Assembly: GCA_028753945.1 (NCBI GenBank)
Contig: JAPNXP010000014.1
Location: 1,488,001-1,552,000 of the forward strand
DNA length: 64,000 nt
Source: Hexactinellida sp. DTS-2022
Taxonomy: Eukaryota; Porifera; Hexactinellida
Direction of reading: 5' to 3'
Part shown: positions 44,263-55,590 of the stretch, in pieces
How positions within the stretch are numbered: position 1 is the first letter of the stretch
Layout: every line of letters begins with the position of its first letter
The notes under the pieces: generated by a model
The model's input: only the letters and a program-made list of their open reading frames with translations
The model's database searches: none
What the model was told of the DNA's origin: nothing
Program-made: the position numbers and the translations under genes

Positions 44263-44629
44263 TAGCCGGAATACCAATAAATTGGGGCACTCGGAAAATC
44301 GGCAAAATTTCCATATTTATATGGTTAGTTGGGATAAATGGAACCGATCAGTTTAGTAGATCGTATAATTCTAATGAAACTGACCATACATAATAAAAAT
44401 AAATTTACACAACAGACACAGGAATCCAGAAAATAGTATACCTACATTGATTCCTGGACTCTTAGAAGTGAACTAGGATTTAGATGGCATAAATACGGAT
44501 AACTATCATTACATACATTTCTTCAGTTCTGATTTGAAATAAGTATTCATTCCATCGATAATTCAATGTAATGCTAGAAGCGTAAAAGTAAGAAATACGT
44601 CAAATATAAATTTTATAGATTAGGCCAGG
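44263..44629. other. Spacer, no feature seen
   Basis: AT-rich; nothing recognised. Confidence 0.3.
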
Positions 44630-44969
44630 TAAAATAAATAAATTGTTTATCATCCGGATTTTTCGAGAAAATACGGACGGCGGACGGGATTTTCGTTTAT
44701 TTATTATTTCCATTAATATTAAAATTATCATGCCAAACAATAAATATTAATATTTGATTTAATTAGAAATAACATGACAATGTCCAAATAATTAAAATAA
44801 TGCCCAAATACAAGACTAATTAAAAATTGATACATTAGGAGTACTTTACACAAATTTATAGTTAATATCTGTACGATTATATTATAAGATAATAATAAAT
44901 ATATCCGGACGGGGTAAAGTTAGAGACGGACGGGGAAGATAAACAAGTTGTTTATTTTATATGGCTTAA
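44630..44969. mobile_element. TTAGGCC-family MITE
   Basis: TTAGGCCAGGTAAAATAAAT at the left and TATTTTATATGGCTTAA at the right, each continuing into the inverted GTTTATCATCC / GAAGATAAAC blocks. The interior matches 11815-12170 (AACATGACAATGYCCAAATA). Confidence 0.75.
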
Positions 44970-44977
44970 ATTCATTA

Positions 44978-45161
44978 CAGTCGACTCCGCTTAATAGAGC
45001 CAACCGTTAATAGATTTCACAGCTTAATCGGGTCAAAATTTCATAGGATTTCTAGGACAGAATTACATTTTGGCTTAAAATATTTTCGGTTAATCGGTTT
45101 CTCCGCTTAATCGGGTCAAATCGACCTGGTCCCGAGGTGACTCTATTAAGCGAAGTCGACT
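44978..45161. mobile_element. Pogo-like MITE, CCGCTTAATAGAG family
   Basis: CAGTCGACTCCGCTTAATAG after TA, to TTAAGCGAAGTCGACTA (last G mutated). It begins 8 bp after the preceding MITE. Confidence 0.8.
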
Positions 45162-45856
45162 AATTAAGGAAGAAAAAATTAGTTCTGAAACAGAATTTGA
45201 AATAATTTAAGATAAAAATAGAAAAAATAGTTTAATTATTCATTTTCAAACTAGAAATATAATTTCGATAGTTCTACATCTTCAATGGATCATTTGAGTG
45301 AGGTTGATCAATCAAAAATAAAAGTTACCTCATAATTAGTCCATGGTTCAGAAAACTTACTGCTATTCATCAATTTGCTTTGACAGAGCAGTCTATAGGG
45401 TAGAGGGTGACCAGATGGGTTTAACGAAAACCAGGACATTTTACAATTTTTTGGCCAATAAACTGGAAGTTACTGGACAGGCGAAATCTAAAACCGGGAC
45501 AAAAAAATGGACTAAAGTAAATCAGAGTTAAATTTCATATTAAAAGCGTAGGAGTCCCAAAATTGCAATAAATAATTTTATGATAAAATTGTTCACTCAA
45601 ATTAACGATAAGCCATTGTTTATACTATACTTTATTAAGTATTTATACCGCAGTTTACATGCACATACAATAATACATTAGATTTTCGTTAATATCTAAA
45701 TTAGATGACTATCAAAAAAAATATTTGTATAAATCCCTAATTCGCCTCTTCTTGCAGCTCCACCAAAATTAGTATTTATATTATGAGCACAGATTGCCAC
45801 TATTTTTGATCTAGATTAAATCTTTTTAACGTTCATAAATGGATTCTCTTAGAATA
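45162..45856. other. Spacer with a possible hAT end
   Basis: AGGGTGACCAGATGGGTTTA at 45404 resembles one end of a common animal hAT family (CAGGGTGACCA...). Its partner end was not found. No gene. Confidence 0.35.
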
Positions 45857-46219
45857 TCAGATGTTTCCCCTGGGATAGATTAATTCTATGAGCTTGATAG
45901 AAATTCCATTACATTTTGAAAAATACCGAACTAGTATTGGAAAACACTTCATATCAAGAGGGTTAGATTGGTCAGTATAGATAAAAACAAATTTAGAATA
46001 GTGTAATTCTTGTAAGCATTGAGAAATGGAATATGAAGAGAGAAAATTTCGAACAATTGCTTCAGTCTTTGTTCTGGTACATCTAAAATCTGAATTAAAT
46101 AAATTAGGAATTAATACAGAATAGCAGTCCATAGATCTAAAGATTTGGTGGTGTTTAACGGTGTGATATGACCATGTTGCTTCCGTCGCTGCCAAGATGC
46201 ACTTCTTTTCGGAAAGCAC
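45857..46219 (-). pseudogene. hAT-like transposase fragment
   Basis: 120 codons with ATEATWSYHTVKHHQIFRSM, then FRCTRTKTEAIVRNFL and FIYTDQSNPLDMKCFPILVRYF. This matches the recalled layout of a common animal hAT-like protein (EAAFAYHTVKHH...SFSVATDAS...K..P..V.YF), where the D in TDQSN corresponds to the first catalytic Asp. Only the N-terminal third remains, and the frame stops shortly after IKLIELIYP. Confidence 0.6.
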
Positions 46220-46365
46220 ACTATATGATTCTAGCGACGTTGAGTTCTAATAAATTCTAAAGTGTCTAGATGTTTCTTAGACGGCATATGTGAAAGAATC
46301 GCTTATCTTCCCTCATTCTTAATAAAAAATGTGCTCCTGCACCTGGCGCACTTAACTTGTAATCA

Positions 46366-46905
46366 TCAATGTTGTCTAAAAACGGATACTTCGCATTTAG
46401 CAGGATAAACTTTCGTTAGTCTCCTCTTTGAGGCCTCAGTCTGTGAAGTTACAATCAATTCAGATTCGACATTATCAATATCGAAATTAATTTCTGGGAA
46501 ATCTGAAACGTCTGAAACTTGCGATTGTTGGAACGGTCGTACAATCAATAGAAAACTTAAACTGCTTTCAGCTCCGCAAAAATCTCTTCTCTTAGACACT
46601 TTATGAAAATCTTCGATATCTATGAAATCTGCAGATGTACTTTTGAGACACAATTGAATAAGAATATCGTTTAGCAACCAGCAAATAAATAATCCGCAAT
46701 CAAAGCCATTCTTCTGTAATGGCAAATGATCATACCAAATAATAAAACAATTAGAGGAACGAACCCAGTTATATGATTTATCATGTTCCAAACCATGGCA
46801 TTGGAAGGAAGTGAAGAAAAATGTAGTGAAACAAAAAACAATTTGTGGATCAATACCTCTAAAAAGTTCATAATAAGAATTAATTATCTTTTCATTTAAA
46901 TGTAG
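46366..46905 (-). pseudogene. Ulp1/SENP-like cysteine protease fragment
   Basis: The segment LPLQKNGFDCGLFICWLL carries the Q-x5-DCG-F signature (nucleophile Cys) of C48 SUMO-type proteases, followed by a charged C-terminal tail. Upstream, WVRSSNCFIIWYDHLP occupies the place of the catalytic His/Asp strand but is degenerate. C48 proteases occur both in host SENPs and in DNA transposons; the surrounding relics favour the latter. The open frame extends to 47004 only because a MITE (46908-47350) adds codons at its 5' end; no genuine start is visible. Confidence 0.6.
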
Positions 46906-46907
46906 TA

Positions 46908-47350
46908 CAGTAGAACCCCGCATATCGGGGCACCCCTCGTATCGGGGCAGTAGGTTGAGAATTTGCTTTTTTCCCTTTAAAAATAACCCCGCGTATCGGG
47001 GCACTCCACCGAAGATTATTTTCTCTTGACATGCTTTTTACTTTTGAGCAGCTTAGTATTATTTGTAATGGCCGCTAAGCGTCACCCACTCACGCGCTGA
47101 GGTAAAAAAAATATTCCGTGAATATGATAGATTTGTGACTCCTAGTGTAGGTAAAGTATAATGTGAAATTGTAATGTGTAGTACTGCTAAATATCAGCCT
47201 TCACTCTAGGTTTTGACTATATGTGTATGATTTGTTGTATAGGTGCTAACTTGATTGTTTTAACCAAACATATTGGAGTTCTCTTAAAATCCCTCGTATT
47301 GGGGCGCTGAGCGCTTGGACGGAGGTGCCCCGATACGCGGGGTTCCACTG
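46908..47350. mobile_element. 443-bp pogo-like MITE, CGCATATCGGGGC family
   Basis: CAGTAGAACCCCGCATATCG to CGATACGCGGGGTTCCACTG, flanked by TA on both sides, with internal CGTATCGGGGCA repeats. It interrupts the protease fragment. Confidence 0.85.
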
Positions 47351-47633
47351 TAGTAGTATACAATATGGAATAAAGCAAATTAAATTAAATAAATAAGGAA
47401 TTTTTGACTTAATTTTGTATTGATAATAAATTATATTATTAGTTGATTATTTTAGAAATGTTATCCACGGTGAGTTGAGTTAATGAATGGTTTAAACTCA
47501 AGATGGTTTAATGACTTTAATTAAGATAGAAATAAACTTCTAATTCATCAATCATTCATCTCCCCAGTAACAGCTTGATAAATGGGTCTAAAAATTGCAG
47601 CTGTGCCGAAAGCATTTCCTTTGGAGGCACTAT
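47351..47633 (+). repeat. Type A repeat fragment with half hairpin
   Basis: GTTATCCACGGTGAG at 47460 and AAAATTGCAGCTGTGCCGAA at 47592. The hairpin stops after its left arm GGAGGCACTAT, where a hAT MITE is inserted. The loop and right arm are not found beyond the MITE. Confidence 0.65.
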
Positions 47634-47804
47634 CAGGGGCGGCTCCAGCGCCGTAGCCTCGGGAGGCGAACGGATGTGCTGGGGGGGCGGACATACAGTT
47701 ATAATGATAATTTACCGACCTCCTTGCTTGGGAACGGCCGCCTTTCTAACGTAACACTGGATTTTCGCCCCTCCCCCGTGCCCCCCCCCCTCGCGCCGCC
47801 TTTG
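47634..47804. mobile_element. 171-bp hAT MITE in the half hairpin
   Basis: CAGGGGCGGCTCCAG to GCCGCCTTTG, with an exact 8-bp duplication GGCACTAT (47626-47633 and 47805-47812). GC-rich ends, including a C run. Confidence 0.85.
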
Positions 47805-47812
47805 GGCACTAT

Positions 47813-49250
47813 AGTATGTATTTCTTTATAGTTTAAATTCGATTAGTAAGTACAATCGGATAAATACGTACATTCCCTATAGTATTCCATTACTGGTTAC
47901 GTTGTAATGGAGTTTTACTATGACAACTTTTTTTCATCGATTCCTAGCTTCTGGCTTGAGGAGTGCATGAACATTCTAAACAGACTTATGATGGTACCTA
48001 CGTGTGTGATTGAGAGGAAAAACGATTTCACTACAAATGGAAATTTCCCAACAGATTGATTAACCCCGAATACGAGGAATTAATGAGCTCGTAAATAGAA
48101 CGAAAGTTAGAGAAGAGGAGTCCAATCCAGATTTCAAACAGTTATTATATTAGTTAATAGGGCAGTTGATAGAGATATTCCAACTGGAGATATCCGTTGT
48201 CCCGAGTTATTAACTGTCGCAATTCTAACGGAATCTTACCGATTGGTCCTATTAGAAAGTACTGAATCCCTTATTGGCAATAGTTCTCAATTCACTTGAA
48301 GTTTAGAATATTAACTTAGTTGATATTTGGAAGAACCACTGTGAATAAGGGACTCAATACTTTCTAACCGGCCACAATTCAATGGTAATTCCATTGTGGA
48401 TCCATTGTCACAAATATGTATGTAACAGCTCTTTACAGGTTAGGAAGATAGGAATGTGGATAATTTAGTTCTCTTCACAGCCGCGACAAACCGATCACTC
48501 AATACGTACCTAGTGACATCAAACTAACAAATAATGTATCTACTAACAATCCCTCATCAATTCACTCATAAAACTTCTCATTGAACGACCTATAAGCTTC
48601 ATAATATCATAAACTATTCACTAATAGTGGAATAATACCCACTCGAAATAAATTAGGTTTTATAGTACTGGAATATCTAATTAATCTAATTCTGTATAAG
48701 ATTAATTTGTGTGACTATATATTGTTCGGTATTAAATTTCTTTGGCGATACTCTCTGGAAATTCATTGATCTGACAATGCACTTATTTTATTCAACAAAT
48801 ATTCAGGTTCACTTAATAATATTTTTGAATATAGTATTTGTTTATAATTAACAAATTGGTATTGTTTGCTCATAGGCGCCGAAGTTGGGGGTTCTGGGGA
48901 GGCCCTGGCAAGTGGGTACTGGAAGGAAAACTTATTTAGCTCAGCTGGAGCAAGTGGGTGAGGGTAAATTTACTTTTAGACCCATCAAAAAAAGGACTAG
49001 ATTCAAGTTATTTGTTATTTGGAAAATTTATGTATCGAATCCTGACGAAATTGTCGGCATCCAATACCAGGTTTTTTGTAGGCCAGAAAAATTTGATCAT
49101 ACTAATTATTTAGAGTTTAGACAAATTTGCATGAGTCTATATTAACCAAACCTAGTGTCAAGACTGTCCCTCTTTAAGCAGAATGCCCCTTCGATCGGAC
49201 CAAATAATTAAAAAATGTTCAAATAAGGGTTGTACCTGTGCAATTATACA
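47813..49250. other. Spacer with a stem-loop and possible coding relic
   Basis: TTAGAAAGTACTGAATCCCT (48252) pairs with the complement at 48344-48366, giving a 24-bp imperfect stem. At 48010-48235 short frames such as YKWKFPNRLINPEYEELMSS and VNRAVDRDIPTGDIRCPELL look protein-like in shifted frames, but I recognise no family. A single hAT-like end, CATAGGCGCCGAAGTTGGGG, lies at 48875. Confidence 0.35.
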
Positions 49251-49700
49251 TCCATGTGTTAAGGTGATAGCACTTTGAAAAAAAATCCAAAATTGCAGCC
49301 TGAGCCGACGCATGTTCCTTTGGTGGCACTATATTTTGTTGGTGGTTTATTGATAGTGCCTCCAAAGGAACATGCTGTCGGCACAGGCTGCAATTTTGGA
49401 TTTTTTTTTCGCCAAGTCATCAACGCCTCATGGTGTCAAGAACCATTTGTTAATTGGTCCGAGTCACAAGGAACGGTAGATAAATTTGAAATTTGTTTCT
49501 ATCATAAACCATCTTAAGTTTAATGCCATTCATTCATTATGTTTGATAATAAATTATATTATTAGTTATTTATTTTAGCAATGTTATCCACGGTGAGTTG
49601 AGTAAAGTCAACAAATTCCTTATACTAAATTACGTTATTTAATTTAATCCATTGTATAGTAATGCTACAATTAAATAGAAGCCAGCTCGAATTCACAAGT
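49251..49700 (-). repeat. Inverted hairpin-bearing type A unit
   Basis: The complement shows CTTGTGACTCGGACCAATTA before the hairpin and CCGTGGATAACATTG, GAATTCGAGCTGGCTTCTAT. Hairpin at 49281-49406, here followed by unit sequence in reverse order to the 55-64 kb array. Confidence 0.75.
49281..49406. repeat. Foldback hairpin copy, reverse orientation
   Basis: The loop reads TTTTGTTGGTGGTTTATTG, the complement of the plus-strand loop form. Arms have the longer CAGCCTG/CAGGCTG form; the left arm has GAGCCGAC. Confidence 0.85.
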
Positions 49701-49712
49701 TAAATTATTACA

Positions 49713-50010
49713 AATTGAATTAGGAATACGTATAGTATTTACTTTACTATTTGAATAATAGAATTCATTATTGACATCATCATCATCAACTTGTAAAATA
49801 TTCCAACTTCCAAGTGTTTTCATTGCACTTGTATGAAACACATGTTCACTTACAAACCAATTAATAATAGTCATTATCTAGCAGATAGGCTTATGTAAAT
49901 GTTCTATAGTATTCAGTATAGTATAGAGTAATTACAATATGGAGAAGATGGCTGATTACTTAAAAAACCGTTAATAAAACGTAGAATTGATTAGCGATCT
50001 AATAATTTTA
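49713..50010 (+). repeat. Duplicated ~300-bp segment, copy 1
   Basis: Directly repeated at 55003-55310 with a few differences (CATCATCAACTTGTAAAATA, CTTCCAAGTGTTTTCATTGC, TCATTATCTAGCAGATAG, CGTAGAATTGATTAGCG). Confidence 0.75.
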
Positions 50011-50227
50011 AAGAGAGTTGCTACTTGCTAAATAATGTAATGGTTACAAATACGATATATTATAATGGTACCGAACAGTTTGGCGGTTGCAGCAGCACCT
50101 ATACCACACATGTAGCAGTTTTGTTTACCGCACCTACCGCACCTGCTCCTACGGCCCTGCATATATATACAATTTTGTGTTTAATAGTATAGATTTTCTC
50201 ATATTCAATCTAATTTTGTGTGAAAAC
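50011..50227. other. Spacer with a Helitron-like 5' end
   Basis: The complement of 50160-50193 reads TCTATACTATTAAACACAAA, a Helitron family A 5' end, but the rest of the element is absent or diverged. Confidence 0.45.
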
Positions 50228-50689
50228 CAGGGTTGCCGTGGGAAGGGAATTTTCATTCCCATTCCCATCCCATTCCCACAGGATTTCTGTGGGAATTCCC
50301 ATAGGATTCCCACAGGATTCCCACATGTGGGAATTCCCATAGGATTCCCACAGGATTCCCACATGTGGGAAATCCCATAGCATTTACAATTTTACACAGG
50401 ATTCCTACGTATGGGAATTCGCCTATATAGTGTTCATGAATCATTATGGTTTGTCTACAACCATAATGTACACTATGCTTTATTGGTAATATGATCTATA
50501 TGAATGTGTGGAAATTCTATTAATAATCCTATGGGAATTCCCATAGGATTCCCACATGTGGGAATTCCCATAGGTTTCCCACAGGATTCCCACATGTGGG
50601 AATTCCCATAGGATTCCCACAGGATTCCCACATGTGGGAATTCCCATAGGCTAAAAAAATTTCCCATTCCCATACCCACGGCAACCCTG
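50228..50689. mobile_element. 462-bp hAT MITE of TTCCCATAGGATTCCCACA units
   Basis: CAGGGTTGCCGTGGG to CCCACGGCAACCCTG, with an exact 8-bp duplication GTGAAAAC (50220-50227 and 50690-50697). The interior consists of repeated AATTCCCATAGGATTCCCAC and the palindrome TTCCCACATGTGGGAA, in two blocks separated by ~130 bp of unrelated sequence. Confidence 0.92.
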
Positions 50690-50697
50690 GTGAAAAC

Positions 50698-51148
50698 TCT
50701 AGGAAACCGATATTTACGTCATTTAGCACCTCCATATATGTCAAAAATTATTTTATTCTGGATTATTCAAATGGTTTTATCTCAAAATAATAAAAAAACC
50801 ATTTTGGTCATACAGAAACCTTAGTTTAAAATAAATAAGCATGAACAATCGAAGCGGCATACTTTTCAATATACTTAGAGGAACAAAAAATCGGAAGTAG
50901 AATATGCAATTAGGGATTTGATAAAGTTTGATGATTATAGAAAATATGCACTATATTGAAGAAAACTAGACATAATTTCGAAAATTGTAAAACAAACGAA
51001 GAGCAAAAATTAAATTCAATGTTATCGCTTGTTTAGAATATTCAAAAGTAATTCAATTTGATAAATAACCATTAGATAGAAGTTGGGAAGAACTCCTACA
51101 AAAGTTAACTTAAAACTTAATTGAGCATATTCTACTGTGTTATAGTCT
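50698..51148. other. Spacer, no feature seen
   Basis: AT-rich; nothing recognised. Confidence 0.3.
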
Positions 51149-51156
51149 ATGGGAAG

Positions 51157-51248
51157 CAGTGGCGTAGCCAGGCCCGGGCCTGGAGGGCAAAGGCCCGGGC
51201 AACTTCTCTCTGTGCCCGGGCAATCACTTGGGGCTGGCTACGCCACTG
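51157..51248. mobile_element. 92-bp hAT MITE
   Basis: CAGTGGCGTAGCCAGGCCC to GGCTGGCTACGCCACTG, with an exact 8-bp duplication ATGGGAAG (51149-51156 and 51249-51256). Confidence 0.92.
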
Positions 51249-51256
51249 ATGGGAAG

Positions 51257-51547
51257 CCATTTATAGAATTATCATTATTTTAGTTTCATAATGAAATTTT
51301 AATTTTTTAAAGTTAAAAGAAAAATCGCGTTTCTAAAAACCGTTAATAGCAATATAATTTCTCTTTTAACTTTTCAGTCCCCTGCCGAGCATTATGTTCT
51401 TCAAATTGCAAGTTCGTATTTAGCAAGCAGATTCCGTGCAAAGTGCGAATTGTCATTACTCAAACACCACTGTTTGAACTAAAGTATTAAAACTAGAGAC
51501 ATTAAACATGTAATTTTGATTAGTTATTTGAATTGAGTAAATATACA
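51257..51547. other. Spacer, no feature seen
   Basis: AT-rich; nothing recognised. Confidence 0.3.
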
Positions 51548-51889
51548 CATACCTGCCAACCGTACAGGGATTCCCTGTACAGTACAGGGATTTTAGCCAT
51601 TTTGCTGTTCTGTACAGGGAATTATTACATTTGTACAGGGATTTTTAGTCGGGACAAAATTAATGATTGTAGGTCAAATACACCTAAAAAATGTCTTTAC
51701 TCTCAAAATGTAGCATTTTGTTAAAGCAACAATTCCTAATCAAGCGTATAGTGTTTGTCTCGCTCATGTAGGGAAATTTCCCTACATGAGCGAGATAAAG
51801 TTTTTTGGGTGTACAGGGATTTTTGCCAATGTACAGGGGAAAATTGGAGCTCCGTACAGGGATACGACTCAAATAGGTTGGCAGGTATG
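51548..51889. mobile_element. hAT-like element, CATACCTGCCAAC ends
   Basis: CATACCTGCCAACCGTACAG to GTTGGCAGGTATG. The interior has many GTACAGGGAT repeats and a perfect 38-bp palindrome at 51758-51795 centred on GGGAAATTTCCC. No convincing 8-bp duplication. Confidence 0.72.
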
Positions 51890-51916
51890 TATACTAGAAA
51901 TAATATTGACCGTGAT

Positions 51917-51979
51917 CATAGGCGTCGTAACCCGCCCGGGCGGCCCGAAGGATTGACCTTTGCATTTACGACGCCTATG
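51917..51979. mobile_element. 63-bp micro-MITE
   Basis: CATAGGCGTCGTAA to TTACGACGCCTATG, with near-exact flanks ACCGTGAT and ACCGTGAC (7 of 8). The interior is only ~35 bp. Confidence 0.78.
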
Positions 51980-52151
51980 ACCGTGACCTACGTAATATAA
52001 GGCCTAGGCACAGAAAAACAATGGATAGTCTAAAAGGGTAATTTTATATTGAACCACCCCGAGTTTATTATAATTTTCATGTCCACTACCCACTCTTATT
52101 TCTTTTCTTTCTCACTTGAATATTAGCCTGTTTTTTTCTTCTTCATTATCA

Positions 52152-54518
52152 ATGCCCAATACATGTTCAGTTCCCAATTGCAGAAGCAACTACAAGTCAG
52201 AAGTTATACACCTGTTTTTTCTTTACCTAAGTCTCAAGAAATAGCGGACAAATGGCGACGAGTTATTTATAGAGAAGGAGCACCCTCTATGTCTGTATTA
52301 AGCATTTTCGCGAGGAAGATATCCTACGAACATTTGAAATTCATCAAGCGGACGGCTCAATACAGCATATTGCATTGAACGTTTCAAAACCCAAACTATT
52401 AGACACTGCAATCCCTTGTATCCTACCTGAATGTCCGAAATACTTCTCTTCCACAGCTAACAAACCTGCCCTCCTCTCGTATGAGTCTAAGGAATAAGAA
52501 TTCTTTGATCAAGCGGTGTTATCTAGCATTGCCGAACGACTTGCTGAAGAAGAAAATTCAAACTACGTGACTTTAATTAATTAAGGACCTGATAGAAAAG
52601 CTTCCCTCATTATCTTTACCTGACAACTGCATTCAATGGTACTCTGATAATGATATCCTTCATTTAATTAATAGACTTTCGTTTACTGAGCCCTCTGTAT
52701 CAATCGACTCAACTGTGACCATTAACAGTTCTCTTAACGTCGAGGCCTTTCGCAGGGGGTAGTTATAAAGATTTTACGGAGGTTATTAATGATATCAGAC
52801 AGATTGAAACAATTTTTCTTGAAATAAATGACAAACAGAGAGTTCTAGAAGTTCCATCCAACAACGCGTATCAACATATTGCTAAGGCCTCAGATTACAT
52901 CGAGCAGTCTATAGAATTGCTTGAAGAAGCTCTTAATCGAGACACAGATTTAGTAGAACCCAATTCTATGTCGACTGATTCGTCTGATACACGTTCACAC
53001 ATTTCTCGTTTACAGTTTGTTTTGTGTCGATTAAAGATCGCAATTTTTCCCAAGAAAAGACGGAGGTATAATATTATCACACAGGTAGTCGCATTAAAAT
53101 CTCACCTCATCTCACCAATTTGCTACAATTATCTACAATCTCTAGACTGTTTATCCCTTCCCCACCATAGGAATATCCAAAAATTATTCTCAAATGACGG
53201 GGTAGATGATGACTATATGGTATACCTCAAGCAGGCTACAACACATTCTACTCCACAGCAACGTAACGTCATAGTACAGATGGACGAGATCCACGTAAAT
53301 CTGAATTAACCTACAAAACAGGAAAAGTTATTGGTTCTTCGAGGAATTTAACGAACCAACTCGTACAGTCTTGGCTCTAATGGTTTCAAACTTACACAAG
53401 AAATGGTCCACCATTGTTCGTCTTATTCCCTGCTCTACGTTATCAGCTGAAACTTTATTCCCTCTGGTTAAGCGAATTATCTGTGATATCGAACTTTGTA
53501 ACCTTCAGGTTAAAGTGCTGTGTACTGATAACTACCCTCTGAACGTTAGTATCTTCAAATTATTCTCAACTTCTAAACTTTGGATGCTGCAGTCCCACAT
53601 CCAAGTGATTCTAGTCGTTCATTATTTATAACGTTTGATTTCGTTCATATCCTGAAATCTATTCTTCGCACCAACTGGCTAAACCTCAAAGACTTCAATA
53701 AGATGTTAAGATACCCTAAGTTTGAAAATTTTGACATTACGGATATTGCATGATTCGAAGATGTACTTTTACTGTACAAATCTGAGCAGAACAGCATCAT
53801 TAAGTTTGCTCCACGCCTTCCGATTTATCAGGTTAATTAGCAACGTTTGGAAAATATTTAATGTAAATACTCCTGTGAAAGGAATACACTTAAAAGACAA
53901 ATACTCCCTACTACTTGCCAACAATGATGCCAGATTTAGTTTTATTAATTACCTTGTCGCATGGCTTGATCACTGGGAAAATTTTCCAGAAAGTGGAAAA
54001 GTCAGCAAACAAACATTCATTTTCTAAAATAATTTTCTTCTTCTGTCGAAGAGCATTCAGAGGCCTGCTTTAATTTAACTGATTACACAGAAGACCTAAA
54101 TGATTTATCGAACATTCACCTTGATGTAACTACTTTGCAAAGTTTAGCTTTTGTTGCTGGCTACTCAGTCTATTCTTATTTGAGACACTCGAAGTAAGAC
54201 TCATGTCTTAAAATATTATCTGAAGCTAAAACCTTTGAAATCGAAGAGAATGTGGACAGTAAGTACACGCTAATATCATTGCTTGACCGAGGCTCTCTTA
54301 TATGGCCCTCTGATCGCGTCCTAGAGTCTACTATCTATCTCTGGAAAATTCTTGTTAGAATTGAAGAACAACAGTACTTAATGGAAAAATTGATATCTGG
54401 ACCTTCTCGTAAGATCCTCGTTCAACTAGCTCTACAGTTAATCGACGAAAATGTAAGCGAGGCATGGAGAGAGAGATGTCTAGAATGTGTTGCGAAAGTT
54501 GCTTACTTCAATCACTAA
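52152..54518 (+). pseudogene. THAP/P-element-type transposase, decayed
   Basis: ATG at 52152 opens a THAP zinc finger (CSVPNCRSNYKSEVIH). The frame breaks near 52210; the next frame has PVFSLPKSQEIADKWRRVI, and a third has the C..HF half of the finger followed by KPKLLDTAIPCILPECP. Further along, the P-element catalytic region appears: YNYLQSLDCLSLPHHRNIQK, VQMDEIHVNLN, then ALMVSNLHKKWSTIVRLIPC and VLCTDNYPLN (53371-53600), then ITFDFVHILKSILRTNWLNL (near 53625-53690). The end (54120-54518) has LAFVAGYSVYSYLRHSK and a C-terminal segment. At least six frameshifts and several stops (for example near 53306 and 53750) separate these pieces. Order matches THAP9/P-element transposases. No terminal repeats were identified. 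Confidence 0.8.
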
Positions 54519-55002
54519 TTGCTTACTATCTAACAAAGTCAAAAACATGAACGCTTTAATTAGATCGAAAGGAGAAGAAAAGCGAAAATTAAGGAAATTA
54601 AGAATAGATTAACTTGTAGTTATTAGTTATTCTCTGTGCATAAATGTACCATACATTGCTGTAGGTAGTGTACAGCGTACATATGCCATTCTCACATAGT
54701 TTTGTACTACCTCAAATAATAACTGTTCTCGTTAGTAAATTGATTGATCTTATAACTCTGAGTGATTTTAATGACATATGATTGCTAAGTAAGATCAATA
54801 GGAATTATAGGAATAAAAAAACCCTCACAGACGGGATGGGAGTGTGCTCCTTCTGATTACACTTCCCCAATGTTTAATTTAACTAGAATTTCAATTTTTC
54901 AAATTCCATTTCATCTTATGGAATACAATTTAATTAATGTTTGAATTGTGAAGACTTCAAATGTTTAATTAAATTAATTAAAGATTAATTATTACAGATA
55001 GA
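54519..55002. other. Spacer, no feature seen
   Basis: AT-rich; ends in a TTAATTAAATTAATTAA tract. Confidence 0.3.
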
Positions 55003-55310
55003 AATTAGGAATACTTGCTAGTTGGTAATTTACGTTACTATTTAGAATAATAGAATTGACATCATCATCAACTTGTAAAATATTCCAACTTCCAAGTGTA
55101 TTAATTGCACTTGTATGAAACACATATTCATTTACAAACCAATCAATAACAGTCATTATCTAGCAGATAGTAGGCTTATGTAATATGTTCTATTGTATTC
55201 AGTATACTATTAGAGTAATTACAATATGGAGAAGATCGTTGATTTATGTAAATAATCGTTTATTAATAAAACGTAGAATTGATTAGCGACCTAATAATTT
55301 AAATAGATAT
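55003..55310 (+). repeat. Duplicated ~300-bp segment, copy 2
   Basis: Direct repeat of 49713-50010, with small indels. At its right edge it continues into the 55311-55590 segment, which copy 1 lacks. Confidence 0.75.
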
Positions 55311-55590
55311 ATAGAAAGAACATCCTTAAGAGAATACAACCTCTATAATTTCAATAGATAATTCGAATTATTAAAGAGTCACTGGACCAGAACACAAATT
55401 TCGATATAACTGACGAACGAAAGCGAAATTGGGAAATCGGGCTTCGAGGTGATCATCTCCAGGAAATTCTATATCTCCTGACCAAATGTGAAATCTCTAT
55501 CTTTAATGGTTTAGTCAGACCATCGCGTACGGCCGGCCGGCCAGCCGGAAGTCCGACAGACGTAAATTCAATAGTGTGCACTTATAGTAT
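55311..55590 (-). repeat. Duplicated segment, copy 2 (inverted)
   Basis: Complement of the 37620-37870 segment. Its GCCGGCCGGCCAGCCGG stretch has no match in copy 1. Confidence 0.65.

Noticed and set aside
50149-50744. Gly/Asn/Met-Trp-rich frames
   Set aside because: Translation of the repetitive hAT MITE body at 50228-50689.
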